Part shown: positions 35,096 to 43,725 of the stretch, one piece after another
How the letters are laid out: each line of letters begins with the position of its first letter
Position numbering within the stretch: position 1 is the first letter of the stretch
Assembly: GCA_963739045.1 (NCBI GenBank)
Contig: CAVTYY010000004.1
Location: 682,001-746,000 of the forward strand
Source of the DNA: Halobacillus_B sp963739045
Lineage (GTDB): Bacteria; Bacillota; Bacilli; Bacillales; Halobacillaceae
Direction: 5' to 3'
Length of the DNA: 64,000 nt
Position numbers and translations under genes: made by a program
The notes under the pieces: generated by a model
The model's input: only the letters and a program-made list of their open reading frames with translations
Databases searched by the model: none
Told to the model about the DNA's origin: nothing

Positions 35096-35106
35096 TGTGT
35101 TATACT
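35096..35106 (+). promoter_or_regulatory. CcpN box I at the gapB promoter, overlapping the -10
   Basis: TGTGTTATACT matches the CcpN consensus TRTGHYATAYW at all 11 positions and contains the likely -10 TATACT (35101-35106). In B. subtilis CcpN represses gapB and pckA during glycolytic growth. Confidence 0.75.
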
Positions 35107-35127
35107 AATTGTGAAATTTAACTCAAA

Positions 35128-35138
35128 AGTATATCATA
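35128..35138 (-). promoter_or_regulatory. CcpN box II at the gapB promoter, inverted
   Basis: The minus strand reads TATGATATACT, again 11 of 11 against TRTGHYATAYW. Its centre is 32 bp from box I, about three helical turns, between the presumed start of transcription and the gapB ribosome site (GGGGGATGG). Confidence 0.7.
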
Positions 35139-35154
35139 TATAGGGGGATGGAAT

Positions 35155-36189
35155 ATGGGGAAAACACGAATTGCGATCAATGGGTTAGGCAGAATTGGAA
35201 GAATGGTATTCAGAAAAGCGGTTTCTGATGATTCCATAGAACTTGTGGCTGTAAATGCGAGTTACCCTGCAGAAACCATTGCCCATATGCTTAAATATGA
35301 CAGTATTCACGGCAAGTTTGATGGGGAAATTAAAGCGTTGGATAATAGTATTAAAGTAAATGGAAAACTAATAGCATTGTGTTCCACAAGAGATCCCTTG
35401 GAACTTCCCTGGGATGAAATGAAGATTGATATTGTCATTGAGGCAACCGGAAAATTCCGTACTAAACAAGAAGCAGCTCTTCATATAGATGCAGGAGCAA
35501 AAAGAGTCATTATTACTGCTCCTGGTAAAGAAGTAGATGCCACCATTGTTATGGGAGTCAATGAAGAAACTTTCTCCCCTAAGTATCACCAAGTGATTTC
35601 TAATGCCTCGTGCACCACGAATTGTCTTGCACCTGTAGTAAAAGTACTGGAGGACAAATTCGGAATAGAAAATGGTTTGATGACCACGGTTCATTCATTC
35701 ACCAATGATCAGAAGAACTTAGATAATCCCCATAAAGATTTGCGGCGTGCCAGGGGATGCACCCAATCCATCATTCCTACCTCCACAGGAGCCGCTAAAG
35801 CTTTAGGGGAAGTGATCCCTTCTCTTTCAGGAAAGCTGAATGGAATGGCATTACGTGTTCCGACACCAAATGTATCCCTTGTGGATCTTGTAGTGGATCT
35901 TAAAACAACGGTTACAGCTGAAGAAGTGAATCAAGCCTTCGAAGATGTTTCCAGTAAAGGCATGAAAGGCATTCTGGAGTATAGCACAGAACCTCTTGTA
36001 TCCATTGATTATACTACTTCTCCTTCCTCCGCTATAATCGATGGGTTGTCCACTCAAGTTATTGGAGAGCGGAAGGTGAAAGTTCTGGCGTGGTATGACA
36101 ATGAATGGGGATACTCCTGCCGCGTAGTGGATCTAGCTAAATATGTCGGTTCTGTAATGAAGCAAGAAACGACAGCGCGCGTATCTTAA
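35155..36189 (+). CDS. gapB: Gluconeogenic glyceraldehyde-3-phosphate dehydrogenase GapB
   Basis: 344 residues. Rossmann motif INGLGRIGRMVFRKA, catalytic Cys in SNASCTTNCLAPV, His in TTVHSFTNDQ and a C-terminal WYDNEWGYSCRVVDL. The GapB type is inferred from position next to speD (as in B. subtilis), the FTNDQ segment in place of the glycolytic YTGDQ/YTNDQ, and the CcpN boxes. GapB works toward glyceraldehyde-3-phosphate with NADPH during gluconeogenesis. The glycolytic gapA is not in the window. Confidence 0.92.
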   Translation: MGKTRIAINGLGRIGRMVFRKAVSDDSIELVAVNASYPAETIAHMLKYDSIHGKFDGEIKALDNSIKVNGKLIALCSTRDPLELPWDEMKIDIVIEATGKFRTKQEAALHIDAGAKRVIITAPGKEVDATIVMGVNEETFSPKYHQVISNASCTTNCLAPVVKVLEDKFGIENGLMTTVHSFTNDQKNLDNPHKDLRRARGCTQSIIPTSTGAAKALGEVIPSLSGKLNGMALRVPTPNVSLVDLVVDLKTTVTAEEVNQAFEDVSSKGMKGILEYSTEPLVSIDYTTSPSSAIIDGLSTQVIGERKVKVLAWYDNEWGYSCRVVDLAKYVGSVMKQETTARVS

Positions 36190-36246
36190 TTGGTGGAAGT
36201 AAGTCCCAAATTGTTTTATAATAGGAACCAACTTGCAAAAAGTTAC

Positions 36247-36275
36247 TTGCAAATTGGGGATAAAGCGTATATACT
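36247..36275 (+). promoter_or_regulatory. Sigma-A promoter of speD
   Basis: TTGCAA (36247-36252), a 17-bp spacer and TATACT (36270-36275). An AACTT-GCAAA-AAGTT inverted repeat overlaps the region just upstream of the -35. The leader is about 140 nt. Confidence 0.65.
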
Positions 36276-36415
36276 TTTTTGTGAACTTCTGAATTTCTAT
36301 TATTTTCATGGCTACTCAAAGGGTTAGGACCTCTCAGGACTAACTTTCCCCCGTGGTAGTGCGTGGCTGTCATTTCAGAAGGCAAAGAAGTCTATGTACA
36401 AAGGGGGATCCTATT

Positions 36416-36793
36416 ATGGATACAATGGGCAGACACGTAATTGCAGAATTATGGGATTGTAATGAAAGTAAATTAAACGATATGGCTTACATTGAACAAG
36501 TATTTGTTGACGCCGCATTAAGAGCAGGAGCAGAAGTCAGAGAAGTGGCTTTTCACAAATTTGCTCCTCATGGAGTGAGTGGTGTTGTTATAATATCGGA
36601 ATCACATTTAACCATTCACAGTTTTCCAGAGCATGGCTATGCAAGCATTGATGTATATACTTGCGGAGACCGTATAGATCCAAATGTTGCTGCTGAATTT
36701 ATAGTTCAGGCGCTTGAAGCGGGACGAAATGAAACCGTGGAGGTGCCAAGAGGAATGGGACCTGTAGAAATACAGCAATCTCGTGCTCTTTAA
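36416..36793 (+). CDS. speD: S-adenosylmethionine decarboxylase proenzyme
   Basis: 125 residues from ATG 36416 with AAAGGGGGAT upstream; an in-frame extension to 36353 is rejected. It is the short prokaryotic class 1b form. Self-cleavage to generate the pyruvoyl cofactor is expected at the Ser in SESHLTIHSFPEHGYA (about residue 62-63); His and Cys of the active site (TIHSFPE, VYTCGDRIDP) are present. It makes decarboxylated AdoMet, the aminopropyl donor for spermidine synthases. No soluble speE is adjacent, but the membrane spermidine-synthase-like protein at 2093 is a possible user. Confidence 0.95.
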   Translation: MDTMGRHVIAELWDCNESKLNDMAYIEQVFVDAALRAGAEVREVAFHKFAPHGVSGVVIISESHLTIHSFPEHGYASIDVYTCGDRIDPNVAAEFIVQALEAGRNETVEVPRGMGPVEIQQSRAL

Positions 36794-36814
36794 TTTTAAA
36801 CAAAAAGCGATGTG

Positions 36815-36847
36815 AAAAGACCATTCAGACATTCTGAATGGTCTTTT
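36815..36847 (+). terminator. Intrinsic terminator after speD
   Basis: AAAAGACCATTCAG (36815-36828) pairs perfectly with CTGAATGGTCTTTT (36834-36847). Confidence 0.9.
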
Positions 36848-37162
36848 GTATGCACAGAAGGTTTTGATAATACTGAGATGGTCTATGGAATTGCCGATCA
36901 TGAAGTTGTATACCATCAATTATCGCGGAGTCTATGAAATCCGACAATGTCAATGAATGGTTCGGGATTTATGATAAATAAGCTTCTTTTATTCGTTACT
37001 CTTTATTTATAAGGAAACCTCGTGATCTGATCGTACAGGGTTAATGTCAAATAACTCCATTACCGTAATAGAAAAGAACGGACTCAATCAACTTTTCTAA
37101 ATGCTTAGAAACATGTTAAAATGATAGGAGATCATGTCGAATTGGCGAAGGGATTTGTGGAA
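36848..37162 (+). other. Gene-free stretch upstream of the ytcF-position gene
   Basis: No supported coding frame on either strand. The only clear structure is a TTTCTAA-ATGC-TTAGAAA inverted repeat at 37094-37111, followed by TAAAAT (37117-37122), so the end of the stretch probably holds the promoter of the next gene with a candidate operator over its spacer. Confidence 0.5.
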
Positions 37163-37543
37163 GTGAAAACATTTATATCTAAATATTTCAGTAAGCATTC
37201 CGAAACACTAGAGAAGCATCAGGACCAAGCATTAACATCACATTATTATAAGGCGAAAAAAGACGAGATGTTTCGTTCGGTTGAAGAACTATTTTCATCC
37301 CCGTCAGAGATTATTGCCGTTTCCAAAGAACGCGGAGAGATCACTGCGAAATACAAAGGAAAAAGACGCGCATTCGTAGTGGCTACGATTATTATGGTGC
37401 GTCCATTTCAAACAGCTGTAGATTTTTCCGTGACTACTGAATCCGGCTTGCCGATTGATTTTGGTTTCAGCAGGAATCTCATTGTGGAGTTATATGATAA
37501 ATTGGATCGCCAGTTTCCTTCATTGGACCAGTCAAGATCATAG
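37163..37543 (+). CDS. Conserved hypothetical cytosolic protein upstream of nrdR
   Basis: 126 residues if started at GTG 37163 (MKTFISKYF); AAGGGA at 37148-37153 suits it, while the ATG at 37121 has no ribosome site. Mixed alpha/beta, no signal, no membrane segment and no catalytic motif I recognise. Conserved-looking parts are the basic KYKGKRRAFVVATIIM strand and the C-terminal GLPIDFGFSRNLIVELYDKL. Similar proteins sit before nrdR in other Bacillaceae. Function is unknown. nrdR follows 31 bp downstream, so it is likely the first gene of nrdR-dnaB-dnaI. Confidence 0.65.
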   Translation: MKTFISKYFSKHSETLEKHQDQALTSHYYKAKKDEMFRSVEELFSSPSEIIAVSKERGEITAKYKGKRRAFVVATIIMVRPFQTAVDFSVTTESGLPIDFGFSRNLIVELYDKLDRQFPSLDQSRS

Positions 37544-37574
37544 ATAGAAATGACGAATGTGGAGTTGATTGAAT

Positions 37575-38039
37575 TTGAAATGCCCAAATTGCCACTATAA
37601 AAGCACTAAAGTGTTAGACTCGCGGCCAATTGAAGAAGGACAGGCTATTCGCCGGCGCAGGGAATGTGAAGCTTGTGACTTCCGGTTTACGACGTTCGAG
37701 CGGATCGAAGAAGTTCCTTTAATCGTAGTAAAAAAAGAAGGAACTCGAGAAGAATTCAGCCGAGAGAAACTTATGCGCGGACTTATTCGCGCATGTGAAA
37801 AACGTCCGGTTGCAGTAGAAGAATTAGAAAATGTGACACATGACATTGAAAAAGAATTAAGAAACAGAGGCGTCTCCGAAGTGCCGAGCGGGGATATTGG
37901 GGAAATGGTCATGGGGCGATTGTCCAGTATTGACGAGGTCGCTTATGTGCGATTCGCGTCTGTGTATCGTCAATTTAAAGATATTAACGTATTTATTGAT
38001 GAATTAAAAGAGTTAATTAAACACGAGGATAAAGAATGA
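37575..38039 (+). CDS. nrdR: Transcriptional repressor NrdR
   Basis: 154 residues from TTG 37575, giving the invariant MKCPNC start; GGAG lies 10 bases upstream. A four-Cys zinc ribbon (CPNC at 3-6, CEAC at about 31-34) with the RRRRECEACDFRFTTFE signature precedes an ATP-cone (about 48-138). NrdR binds NrdR boxes before ribonucleotide reductase genes and responds to (d)ATP. A hairpin terminator at 38035-38062 overlaps its stop and reduces read-through to dnaB. Confidence 0.96.
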   Translation: MKCPNCHYKSTKVLDSRPIEEGQAIRRRRECEACDFRFTTFERIEEVPLIVVKKEGTREEFSREKLMRGLIRACEKRPVAVEELENVTHDIEKELRNRGVSEVPSGDIGEMVMGRLSSIDEVAYVRFASVYRQFKDINVFIDELKELIKHEDKE

Positions 38040-38062
38040 GCCTGACGTGGCTCATTTTCTTT
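38035..38062 (+). terminator. Terminator-like hairpin between nrdR and dnaB
   Basis: AATGAGCC (38035-38042) pairs with GGCTCATT (38049-38056), then TTCTTTTTC. The 5' arm overlaps the nrdR stop codon. Confidence 0.65.
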
Positions 38063-38088
38063 TTCTAACAGGTAAGGAGGGGGAGCAA

Positions 38089-39444
38089 ATGGACCATTCC
38101 ATCGGAAAATTACTGCCAGTAGACGGTTATTATTTAACAAAAACCGGAGTGCCGCCGCAGGATGAGCGGATCACATTGACTCATTTATACCAGCCGCTTA
38201 TTGGAAGGCTGCCAATATCCTTATATCAGCTGCTGGAGAGTGAATATGAGACGACCCAGGGGCAGGACCATGCGCAGTCTCATCATAATATTATGTCTTA
38301 TCTGTCTGCACCCCTTGATCAGATCTATAAAGCTAGAAAAAAATTGGAAGCGATTGGGCTGCTCAGAACTTATCTTAAGAAAGATGAGCAGCACAAGATT
38401 TATGTGTATCAGCTTAATCCCCCCTTCTCCGCCGAAGAGTTCTTTATGGATGATATGTTAACTTTACTGCTTCATCATGAATTAGGGGAAGATAAATATC
38501 AGGCATTGAAACAGCGCCTTCTAACCCCTTCTTTGCAAAGGAAAGAATTAGAAGAAGTGACCGCCTCCTTTGAGGAAGTCTTTAGTGAACTTCCTATGAT
38601 GAAAGCAGGCCCGCAGGATTTGAAAGCAAGTCATGAAGGGAATCAAAAAGCAACTGGACCTGTCATTGATGAATCAAAGGTCGATTTTGTATGGCTTCAT
38701 CAAGCCTTAAAAGATAGAATGTTTCCCAGTGATCGGATTCTAACAGGGACAAATAAGCGGACCATAGTTCAATTAGCTACATTATACAATTTGACGTCCA
38801 ATGAAATTGAAAGAGCATTAACCTGGGCAATTAATGAAGAAAATCAACTAGTGGTAGAGGAATTAAAAGCTGCTTGTCATGATTTCAGAAAAGACTATCC
38901 CTTTAAAATATCCCAAAGCAGCAATTTAAATCAAAGAGACAAGATTGTTTCTGTAAATAACCATGAGCAACCCGCCAGTAAAGAAGACCAATTTATTAGC
39001 ATGCTCGAACAAATTTCTCCTAGAGAACTATTAGAAGACCTTGCTGGAGGTAACCAGGCTGGCGACCAGGATTTGAAAATAATCAGAGACGTAATGACCG
39101 AACAGGGATTATCGCCTGGAGTCATGAATGTGCTAGTTCACTATGTTTTATTAAAGACAGATATGAAGCTTTCCAAAGCGTATTTAGAAAAGATAGCGAG
39201 TCACTGGACACGAAAGAATGTTCAGACGGTAAGACAAGCAATGAACCTCGCTAAGGCAGAGCACCAGAAATACCAGCAGTGGGGAAATCAAAAGTCAACG
39301 TATCGAAAGAAACAAACGAAGGAGGTTCTTCCTTCATGGTTTAATGAGCAAAAGCAGGAATCTCTTAAAGATGAAGGGGATTCAGAGGTTAACACGAATG
39401 AAATGGAAGCAAGAATAAGAAAACTTACGAGTAAAGGAAAGTAA
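38089..39444 (+). CDS. dnaB: Replication initiation and membrane attachment protein DnaB
   Basis: 451 residues from ATG 38089 behind AAGGAGGGGGAG; a longer frame from 38047 would start inside the hairpin. It has the Gram-positive DnaB/DnaD layout: an N-terminal winged helix (about 20-110, RITLTHLYQPLIGRLPISLYQLL), a middle helical domain and a C-terminal DnaD-like region (about 310-400, SPRELLEDLAGG, ending WTRKNVQTVRQAMNLAK). It helps load the helicase at oriC and restart sites with DnaD and DnaI, and is unrelated to E. coli DnaB helicase. dnaI follows 19 bp downstream. Confidence 0.93.
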   Translation: MDHSIGKLLPVDGYYLTKTGVPPQDERITLTHLYQPLIGRLPISLYQLLESEYETTQGQDHAQSHHNIMSYLSAPLDQIYKARKKLEAIGLLRTYLKKDEQHKIYVYQLNPPFSAEEFFMDDMLTLLLHHELGEDKYQALKQRLLTPSLQRKELEEVTASFEEVFSELPMMKAGPQDLKASHEGNQKATGPVIDESKVDFVWLHQALKDRMFPSDRILTGTNKRTIVQLATLYNLTSNEIERALTWAINEENQLVVEELKAACHDFRKDYPFKISQSSNLNQRDKIVSVNNHEQPASKEDQFISMLEQISPRELLEDLAGGNQAGDQDLKIIRDVMTEQGLSPGVMNVLVHYVLLKTDMKLSKAYLEKIASHWTRKNVQTVRQAMNLAKAEHQKYQQWGNQKSTYRKKQTKEVLPSWFNEQKQESLKDEGDSEVNTNEMEARIRKLTSKGK

Positions 39445-39463
39445 AGCAAAGGTGGTGAAAATT

Positions 39464-40396
39464 ATGGAGCCCATTCAGGAGTCCATGAAGAAATGGATGC
39501 GTAACCATAAGCAGTTTCAGCAGCGTTTACAGCATATGAAGGAAGAAGTCGTGAAATCGCCTGAAATTCAGACATTATTAAAAGAACACAAATCTATTTC
39601 AATGGAAGCGGTTGACAAGCATTTGATTAAATTGTACGAATACCAAACACAATCAAAGGATTGTGAGAAGTGCCCTTCCAGAGATGAATGTATCAATATT
39701 CTTCCAGGCTATGTACCTAGAGTAGAAGTACAGAATGACGAAATTAAACTTGCCTATGATAAATGCAAGCGTCAGAGAAGGAAAGAGCATCAAGATCATC
39801 AGCGTTCCTTAGTCAGTAGTCTGCATATGCCTAAGGAAATTATGGAAGCAACTTTGGAACGGTTGGATTTAAAAGACCCTGACCGAGGGAAAGCCGTGGA
39901 AAAGACTGTTCATTACATAGAGTCCCTGGGAGACGTACTGCCAGCAAAGGGGCTGTATTTTCACGGCCCTTTTGGAGTAGGAAAAACGTATTTTCTTGGG
40001 GCAATTGCTAATGAATTAAGTAAGAAAAATATTGCCTCTATGATCATTTACATGCCGGAATTTGTAAGAGAAATGAAGGCGTCGATTAAAGATGATTCAA
40101 TGAATGGAAAAATTGAGGCCTTTAAAAAGACCCCCATTCTCATGCTGGATGATATGGGAGCGGAATCTCAGTCTGCCTGGTTTCGGGATGAAGTTCTCGG
40201 ATCGATTCTACAGTACCGCATGATGGAGAGGCTGCCAGTTTTCTTTACTTCCAATTACAGCCTGGAAGAATTGGAGAAAGTTTTAATGACCAGTAACCGG
40301 GGTGATATTGACCAGGTCAAAGCCAAAAGGATAACTGAACGAATTCGCCAATTAAGTGAATTAGTTCCTGTGAAAGGAAGAAATCGCAGAGGATAA
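39464..40396 (+). CDS. dnaI: Primosomal helicase loader DnaI
   Basis: 310 residues from ATG 39464 (AAAGGTGGTG upstream). An N-terminal helical, zinc-binding domain (about 1-110, with CEKCPSRDEC) contacts the replicative helicase. The AAA+ domain carries Walker A GPFGVGKT (about 170-177), Walker B ILMLDDMGAE (about 225-234) and an arginine-finger segment near the end (ITERIRQLSE). It loads the DnaC-type helicase with DnaB and DnaD. Length matches B. subtilis DnaI (311). Confidence 0.96.
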   Translation: MEPIQESMKKWMRNHKQFQQRLQHMKEEVVKSPEIQTLLKEHKSISMEAVDKHLIKLYEYQTQSKDCEKCPSRDECINILPGYVPRVEVQNDEIKLAYDKCKRQRRKEHQDHQRSLVSSLHMPKEIMEATLERLDLKDPDRGKAVEKTVHYIESLGDVLPAKGLYFHGPFGVGKTYFLGAIANELSKKNIASMIIYMPEFVREMKASIKDDSMNGKIEAFKKTPILMLDDMGAESQSAWFRDEVLGSILQYRMMERLPVFFTSNYSLEELEKVLMTSNRGDIDQVKAKRITERIRQLSELVPVKGRNRRG

Positions 40397-40566
40397 TAAA
40401 GTAAGCATAACCGGCATGTTTCCTCTCCCGTGAACATAAATATAAGATGAATCATTTGATGAATTTTTTTCGAGTGGTTCTTTTGAAAACGATGAGCCGT
40501 TTTTAAACAACAAGACGTGCTTTTTTATAAATTATGTCAGGATACGCGGGGATAGGGGGAACTGTT

Positions 40567-41364
40567 TTGGTAAGTGTTTGTTTTTCTAACCGTTTGGATG
40601 CTGTACTATTTCAAAGGGCTTTCTCTAAATCGAAAACAGTTTTATCGGTTAACGAATATGATTCACATATACAGGTCGGGTTTTACGATGGACAAGACTA
40701 TGATGAAATAACGAATGCTTTTATGAAAGTGTTTAAGGAACGTAAATTCCTGGGATGGATCGAAGGGGTATTAAAATATACTTATCATTATAATGATGAG
40801 CATGAAATTAGAAGAGTAATGGAAATCGCTCAAGAATTCGAAAGAACTCCTCCTGTTGGTGTGGAGATCCCTTCCCTTTTTTCTTCATTGCACTTCTATA
40901 TAAAAAAATTTATCAAAGACTTTAAAGACTTGGATTTTGATACATTAAGTGTGTCAGTATTAAAAGCGATCCATTCCACACTTGTAGATTACACTGGTCA
41001 CCTGCTTGATGAATATAAACTAGAAGAATGCCACCAGCTTCTCGTGGATACTTGGAGGCAAAGAATCCATAAACGTGATACAGGGGTACAAGTTCTCCAT
41101 CTTAAAGACGAATCTGGGTTTCGTTACTATCATGATGAAGGAAATGAACTTCGAGAAGCAGAAACATCTGTTTACATGAAGCAGTACCCGGATCCTTCCA
41201 TACTTGAGCTTCCTTTAGACTGGGATATTACTCCGGCATTGGTACACGCTCCTCAACTGCTCGTAATTTATTCCGATCGCCAGGGGGTAGCAAAGCTTGA
41301 ATTATTAATGAGTATTTTTGAAGAGAAAGCGATGTGGAAACGTCTCTCAGATTTTCCTTTTTAA
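40567..41364 (+). CDS. ytxC: YtxC-like sporulation-associated protein
   Basis: 265 residues if begun at TTG 40567, six bases after AGGGGGA (40554-40560); an ATG at 40534 would put this site inside the gene. Mixed alpha/beta with a long helical centre (about 85-180), no signal and no membrane segment. Position between dnaI and thrS and overall features match B. subtilis YtxC, an uncharacterised protein reported among sporulation-related families. A short AAAACG/CGTTTT hairpin lies upstream (40486-40505) and may terminate dnaI transcripts. Confidence 0.78.
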   Translation: MVSVCFSNRLDAVLFQRAFSKSKTVLSVNEYDSHIQVGFYDGQDYDEITNAFMKVFKERKFLGWIEGVLKYTYHYNDEHEIRRVMEIAQEFERTPPVGVEIPSLFSSLHFYIKKFIKDFKDLDFDTLSVSVLKAIHSTLVDYTGHLLDEYKLEECHQLLVDTWRQRIHKRDTGVQVLHLKDESGFRYYHDEGNELREAETSVYMKQYPDPSILELPLDWDITPALVHAPQLLVIYSDRQGVAKLELLMSIFEEKAMWKRLSDFPF

Positions 41365-41369
41365 AAAGC

Positions 41370-41398
41370 TTGCTTTCATCCATAATAACCGCTATAAT
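41370..41398 (+). promoter_or_regulatory. Sigma-A promoter of the thrS leader
   Basis: TTGCTT (41370-41375), a 17-bp spacer and TATAAT (41393-41398), about 300 bp before thrS, as expected for a T-box gene. Confidence 0.75.
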
Positions 41399-41419
41399 AC
41401 CTACATATTACACTTATAT

Positions 41420-41680
41420 TGGCATGGATGAGGACGAGAACACTAAGAGACGCAAGGAAAGAGAGAGGAGTCATCGGCTGAAAGCTCCTTCTTAATGACT
41501 TAGCTGTTTACCACCTCGGAGCTCTGCTTGTGAAAAGAACCTTAGTAATAAGCAGCGTCAGGTCCGCGTTAAGGATGAATGAAGCCGTGTATAATCACAC
41601 GGGAATTTTGGGTGGAACCGCGAGTGACAACGCTCGTCCCTTAGCTGCAGAGCTTAGGGACGAGCGTTTTATTTTTCTAA
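41420..41680 (+). promoter_or_regulatory. T-box riboswitch controlling thrS (threonine)
   Basis: The T-box sequence GGGTGGAACCGCG (41610-41622) is followed by a strong terminator stem CGCTCGTCCCT (41631-41641) / AGGGACGAGCG (41656-41666) with a T-rich tail. The 5' part has Stem I features (GAGGACGAGAACAC, AGAGAGGAG). A likely specifier is ACC at 41510-41512 (Thr). Uncharged tRNA-Thr would favour the antiterminator. Confidence 0.88.
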
Positions 41681-41697
41681 AAAAGGAGTTGTCAAAG

Positions 41698-43644
41698 ATG
41701 TCGGATCAAATTCAAATTAAATTTCCTGATGACAGTGTAAAGGAATTTAAAAGAGGGACCACAGGAGAAGAAATTGCTCATTCCATTTCTCCAGGCTTAA
41801 AGAAACAGGCACTCGCTGTGAAATTAGATGGCGAACCTTATGATTTAAGACGTCCTATAGATAAAAATGGAGCAATCGAAATCCTCACGTATAAAAATCC
41901 AGAAGGTATCGAGGTACTTCGTCATTCTACAGCTCATTTAATGGCCCAGGCAATTAAGCGTTTGTATGGAGAAGTAAACCTTGGAGTAGGACCCGTGATT
42001 GAGAACGGCTTCTATTATGATATTGATATGGATCAATCTCTTACTCCGGAGGATCTGCCGAAAATAGAAAAAGAAATGCAAAAAATTGTGGATGAAAATT
42101 TAGAAGTAGAACGAATTGAACTTTCCCGTGAGGAAGCAAAAGAAAAGTATCGCAAACTTGAAGATGAACTTAAATTAGAACTGATAGATGCTATTCCTGA
42201 AGGAGAACCCCTTACTATATATAAACAGGGAGAATTCTTCGATCTATGCAGAGGCGTTCACGTACCTCAGACAAGTAAAATTAAAATCTTTAAGCTTTTG
42301 AATATTTCGGGTGCGTACTGGCGTGGAGACAGTGACAACAAAATGCTTCAACGAATTTACGGTACAGCTTTTGAAAAACAAGCTCACTTAGATGAATACC
42401 TGCACATGCTTGAAGAAGCAAAGGAGCGGGATCATCGGAAATTGGGCAAAGAATTGAATATCTTTACTGTTAGTCAGAAAGTTGGGCAGGGATTGCCGCT
42501 CTGGCTGCCTAAAGGAGCTACCATACGCCGGACAATTGAACGCTATATCGTGGATACAGAAGAACGTCTTGGTTACAACCATGTATATACTCCTGTTCTT
42601 GGCAGTGTTGATTTATATAAAACCAGTGGTCACTGGGATCATTATAAAGATGATATGTTCCCAACGATGGAAATGGATAATGAAGATCTCGTTCTTCGGC
42701 CGATGAATTGTCCGCACCACATGATGGTATACAAGAATGAACTGCACAGTTATCGCAATCTTCCTGTGCGTATTGCTGAACTGGGAACGATGCACCGGCA
42801 CGAAATGTCAGGTGCGCTCGCGGGACTTCAGCGAGTAAGGGCAATGACTTTAAATGATGCCCATATTTTTGCCCGTCCAGATCAATTAAAAGATGAATTT
42901 AAACGCGTCGTGCGTCTTGTCCAAGAAGTCTACCATGATTTCGGTATTAACAATTATTACTTCCGCCTCTCTTATCGTGATCCTGCGGATAAAGAGAAGT
43001 ATGTAGATAATGATGAAATGTGGACGAAAGCCCAGGCGATGCTGAAGGAAACAATGGAAGACATGGAGCTGGAATATGTGGAGGCGGAAGGTGAAGCTGC
43101 TTTTTATGGTCCGAAACTAGATGTGCAAGTTAAGACGGCACTAGGTAAAGACGAAACTTTATCGACTGTCCAGCTTGATTTCCACCTTCCGGAACGATTT
43201 GATCTGACTTATGTCGGGGAAGATGGTAAGGATCACCGCCCGGTTGTTATTCACCGAGGTGTCGTTTCCACAATGGAACGTTTTGTTGCTTTTCTAATTG
43301 AAGAATATAAAGGTGCGTTTCCAACTTGGCTGGCTCCTGTGCAGGCTAAAATCATTCCTGTTTCTGCTGATGCCCATTTGGATTATTCTAAGTCTCTTGA
43401 AGATGAACTTCGCCAAGCAGGTATCCGCGTTGAAGTGGATGAACGGAATGAAAAAATCGGTTACAAAATCCGCGAAGCTCAAACACAAAAAATACCTTTC
43501 CAATTAGTGGTGGGGGATCGCGAAATTGAAGATCATGCAGTTAATGTACGAAGATACGGGGAACAAGATTCTGAAACAAAATCTGTTCAAACGTTCATAG
43601 AAGAAATCAGAAATGAGATTGATCAGAAACTGTTAAGAAAATAG
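41698..43644 (+). CDS. thrS: Threonyl-tRNA synthetase
   Basis: 648 residues from ATG 41698 (AAAAAGGAG upstream). An in-frame extension to 41530 crosses the T-box terminator and is rejected. Order: TGS domain (about 1-62), editing domain (about 63-225, with HSTAHLMAQA and the zinc-like HxxxH site), a class II catalytic core (about 245-535, motif 2 RHEMSGALAGLQRVR, zinc ligands in MNCPHHM and later His) and an anticodon-binding domain (about 540-645). Charges tRNA-Thr. Expression is set by the upstream T-box. Confidence 0.97.
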   Translation: MSDQIQIKFPDDSVKEFKRGTTGEEIAHSISPGLKKQALAVKLDGEPYDLRRPIDKNGAIEILTYKNPEGIEVLRHSTAHLMAQAIKRLYGEVNLGVGPVIENGFYYDIDMDQSLTPEDLPKIEKEMQKIVDENLEVERIELSREEAKEKYRKLEDELKLELIDAIPEGEPLTIYKQGEFFDLCRGVHVPQTSKIKIFKLLNISGAYWRGDSDNKMLQRIYGTAFEKQAHLDEYLHMLEEAKERDHRKLGKELNIFTVSQKVGQGLPLWLPKGATIRRTIERYIVDTEERLGYNHVYTPVLGSVDLYKTSGHWDHYKDDMFPTMEMDNEDLVLRPMNCPHHMMVYKNELHSYRNLPVRIAELGTMHRHEMSGALAGLQRVRAMTLNDAHIFARPDQLKDEFKRVVRLVQEVYHDFGINNYYFRLSYRDPADKEKYVDNDEMWTKAQAMLKETMEDMELEYVEAEGEAAFYGPKLDVQVKTALGKDETLSTVQLDFHLPERFDLTYVGEDGKDHRPVVIHRGVVSTMERFVAFLIEEYKGAFPTWLAPVQAKIIPVSADAHLDYSKSLEDELRQAGIRVEVDERNEKIGYKIREAQTQKIPFQLVVGDREIEDHAVNVRRYGEQDSETKSVQTFIEEIRNEIDQKLLRK

Positions 43645-43676
43645 GCTGCTTCTAGACAAAGAAATTTTATTCACCA

Positions 43677-43717
43677 AAGAACCCAAACCAGTGATTCACA
43701 TTGGTTTGGGTTCTTTT
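43677..43717 (+). terminator. Intrinsic terminator after thrS
   Basis: AAAGAACCCAAACCA (43677-43691) pairs with TGGTTTGGGTTCTTT (43702-43716), then TT. It is a relaxed member of the AAAACCCGAACC hairpin group and could also serve the minus-strand frame at 43726-43860. Confidence 0.88.
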
Positions 43718-43725
43718 TGGTTGCA

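Noticed and set aside
36347..36408. TCCCCC/GGGGGA pairing that could hide the speD ribosome site
   Set aside because: Only six base pairs across a loop of about 50 nt with no supporting structure; too weak to call a regulator.
36608..36919. 103-residue minus-strand frame over speD
   Set aside because: It is antisense to speD and to its terminator, with no ribosome site and no recognisable features.
41530..41697. N-terminal extension of thrS
   Set aside because: It runs through the T-box core and its terminator; the family N-terminus and AAAAAGGAG support ATG 41698.
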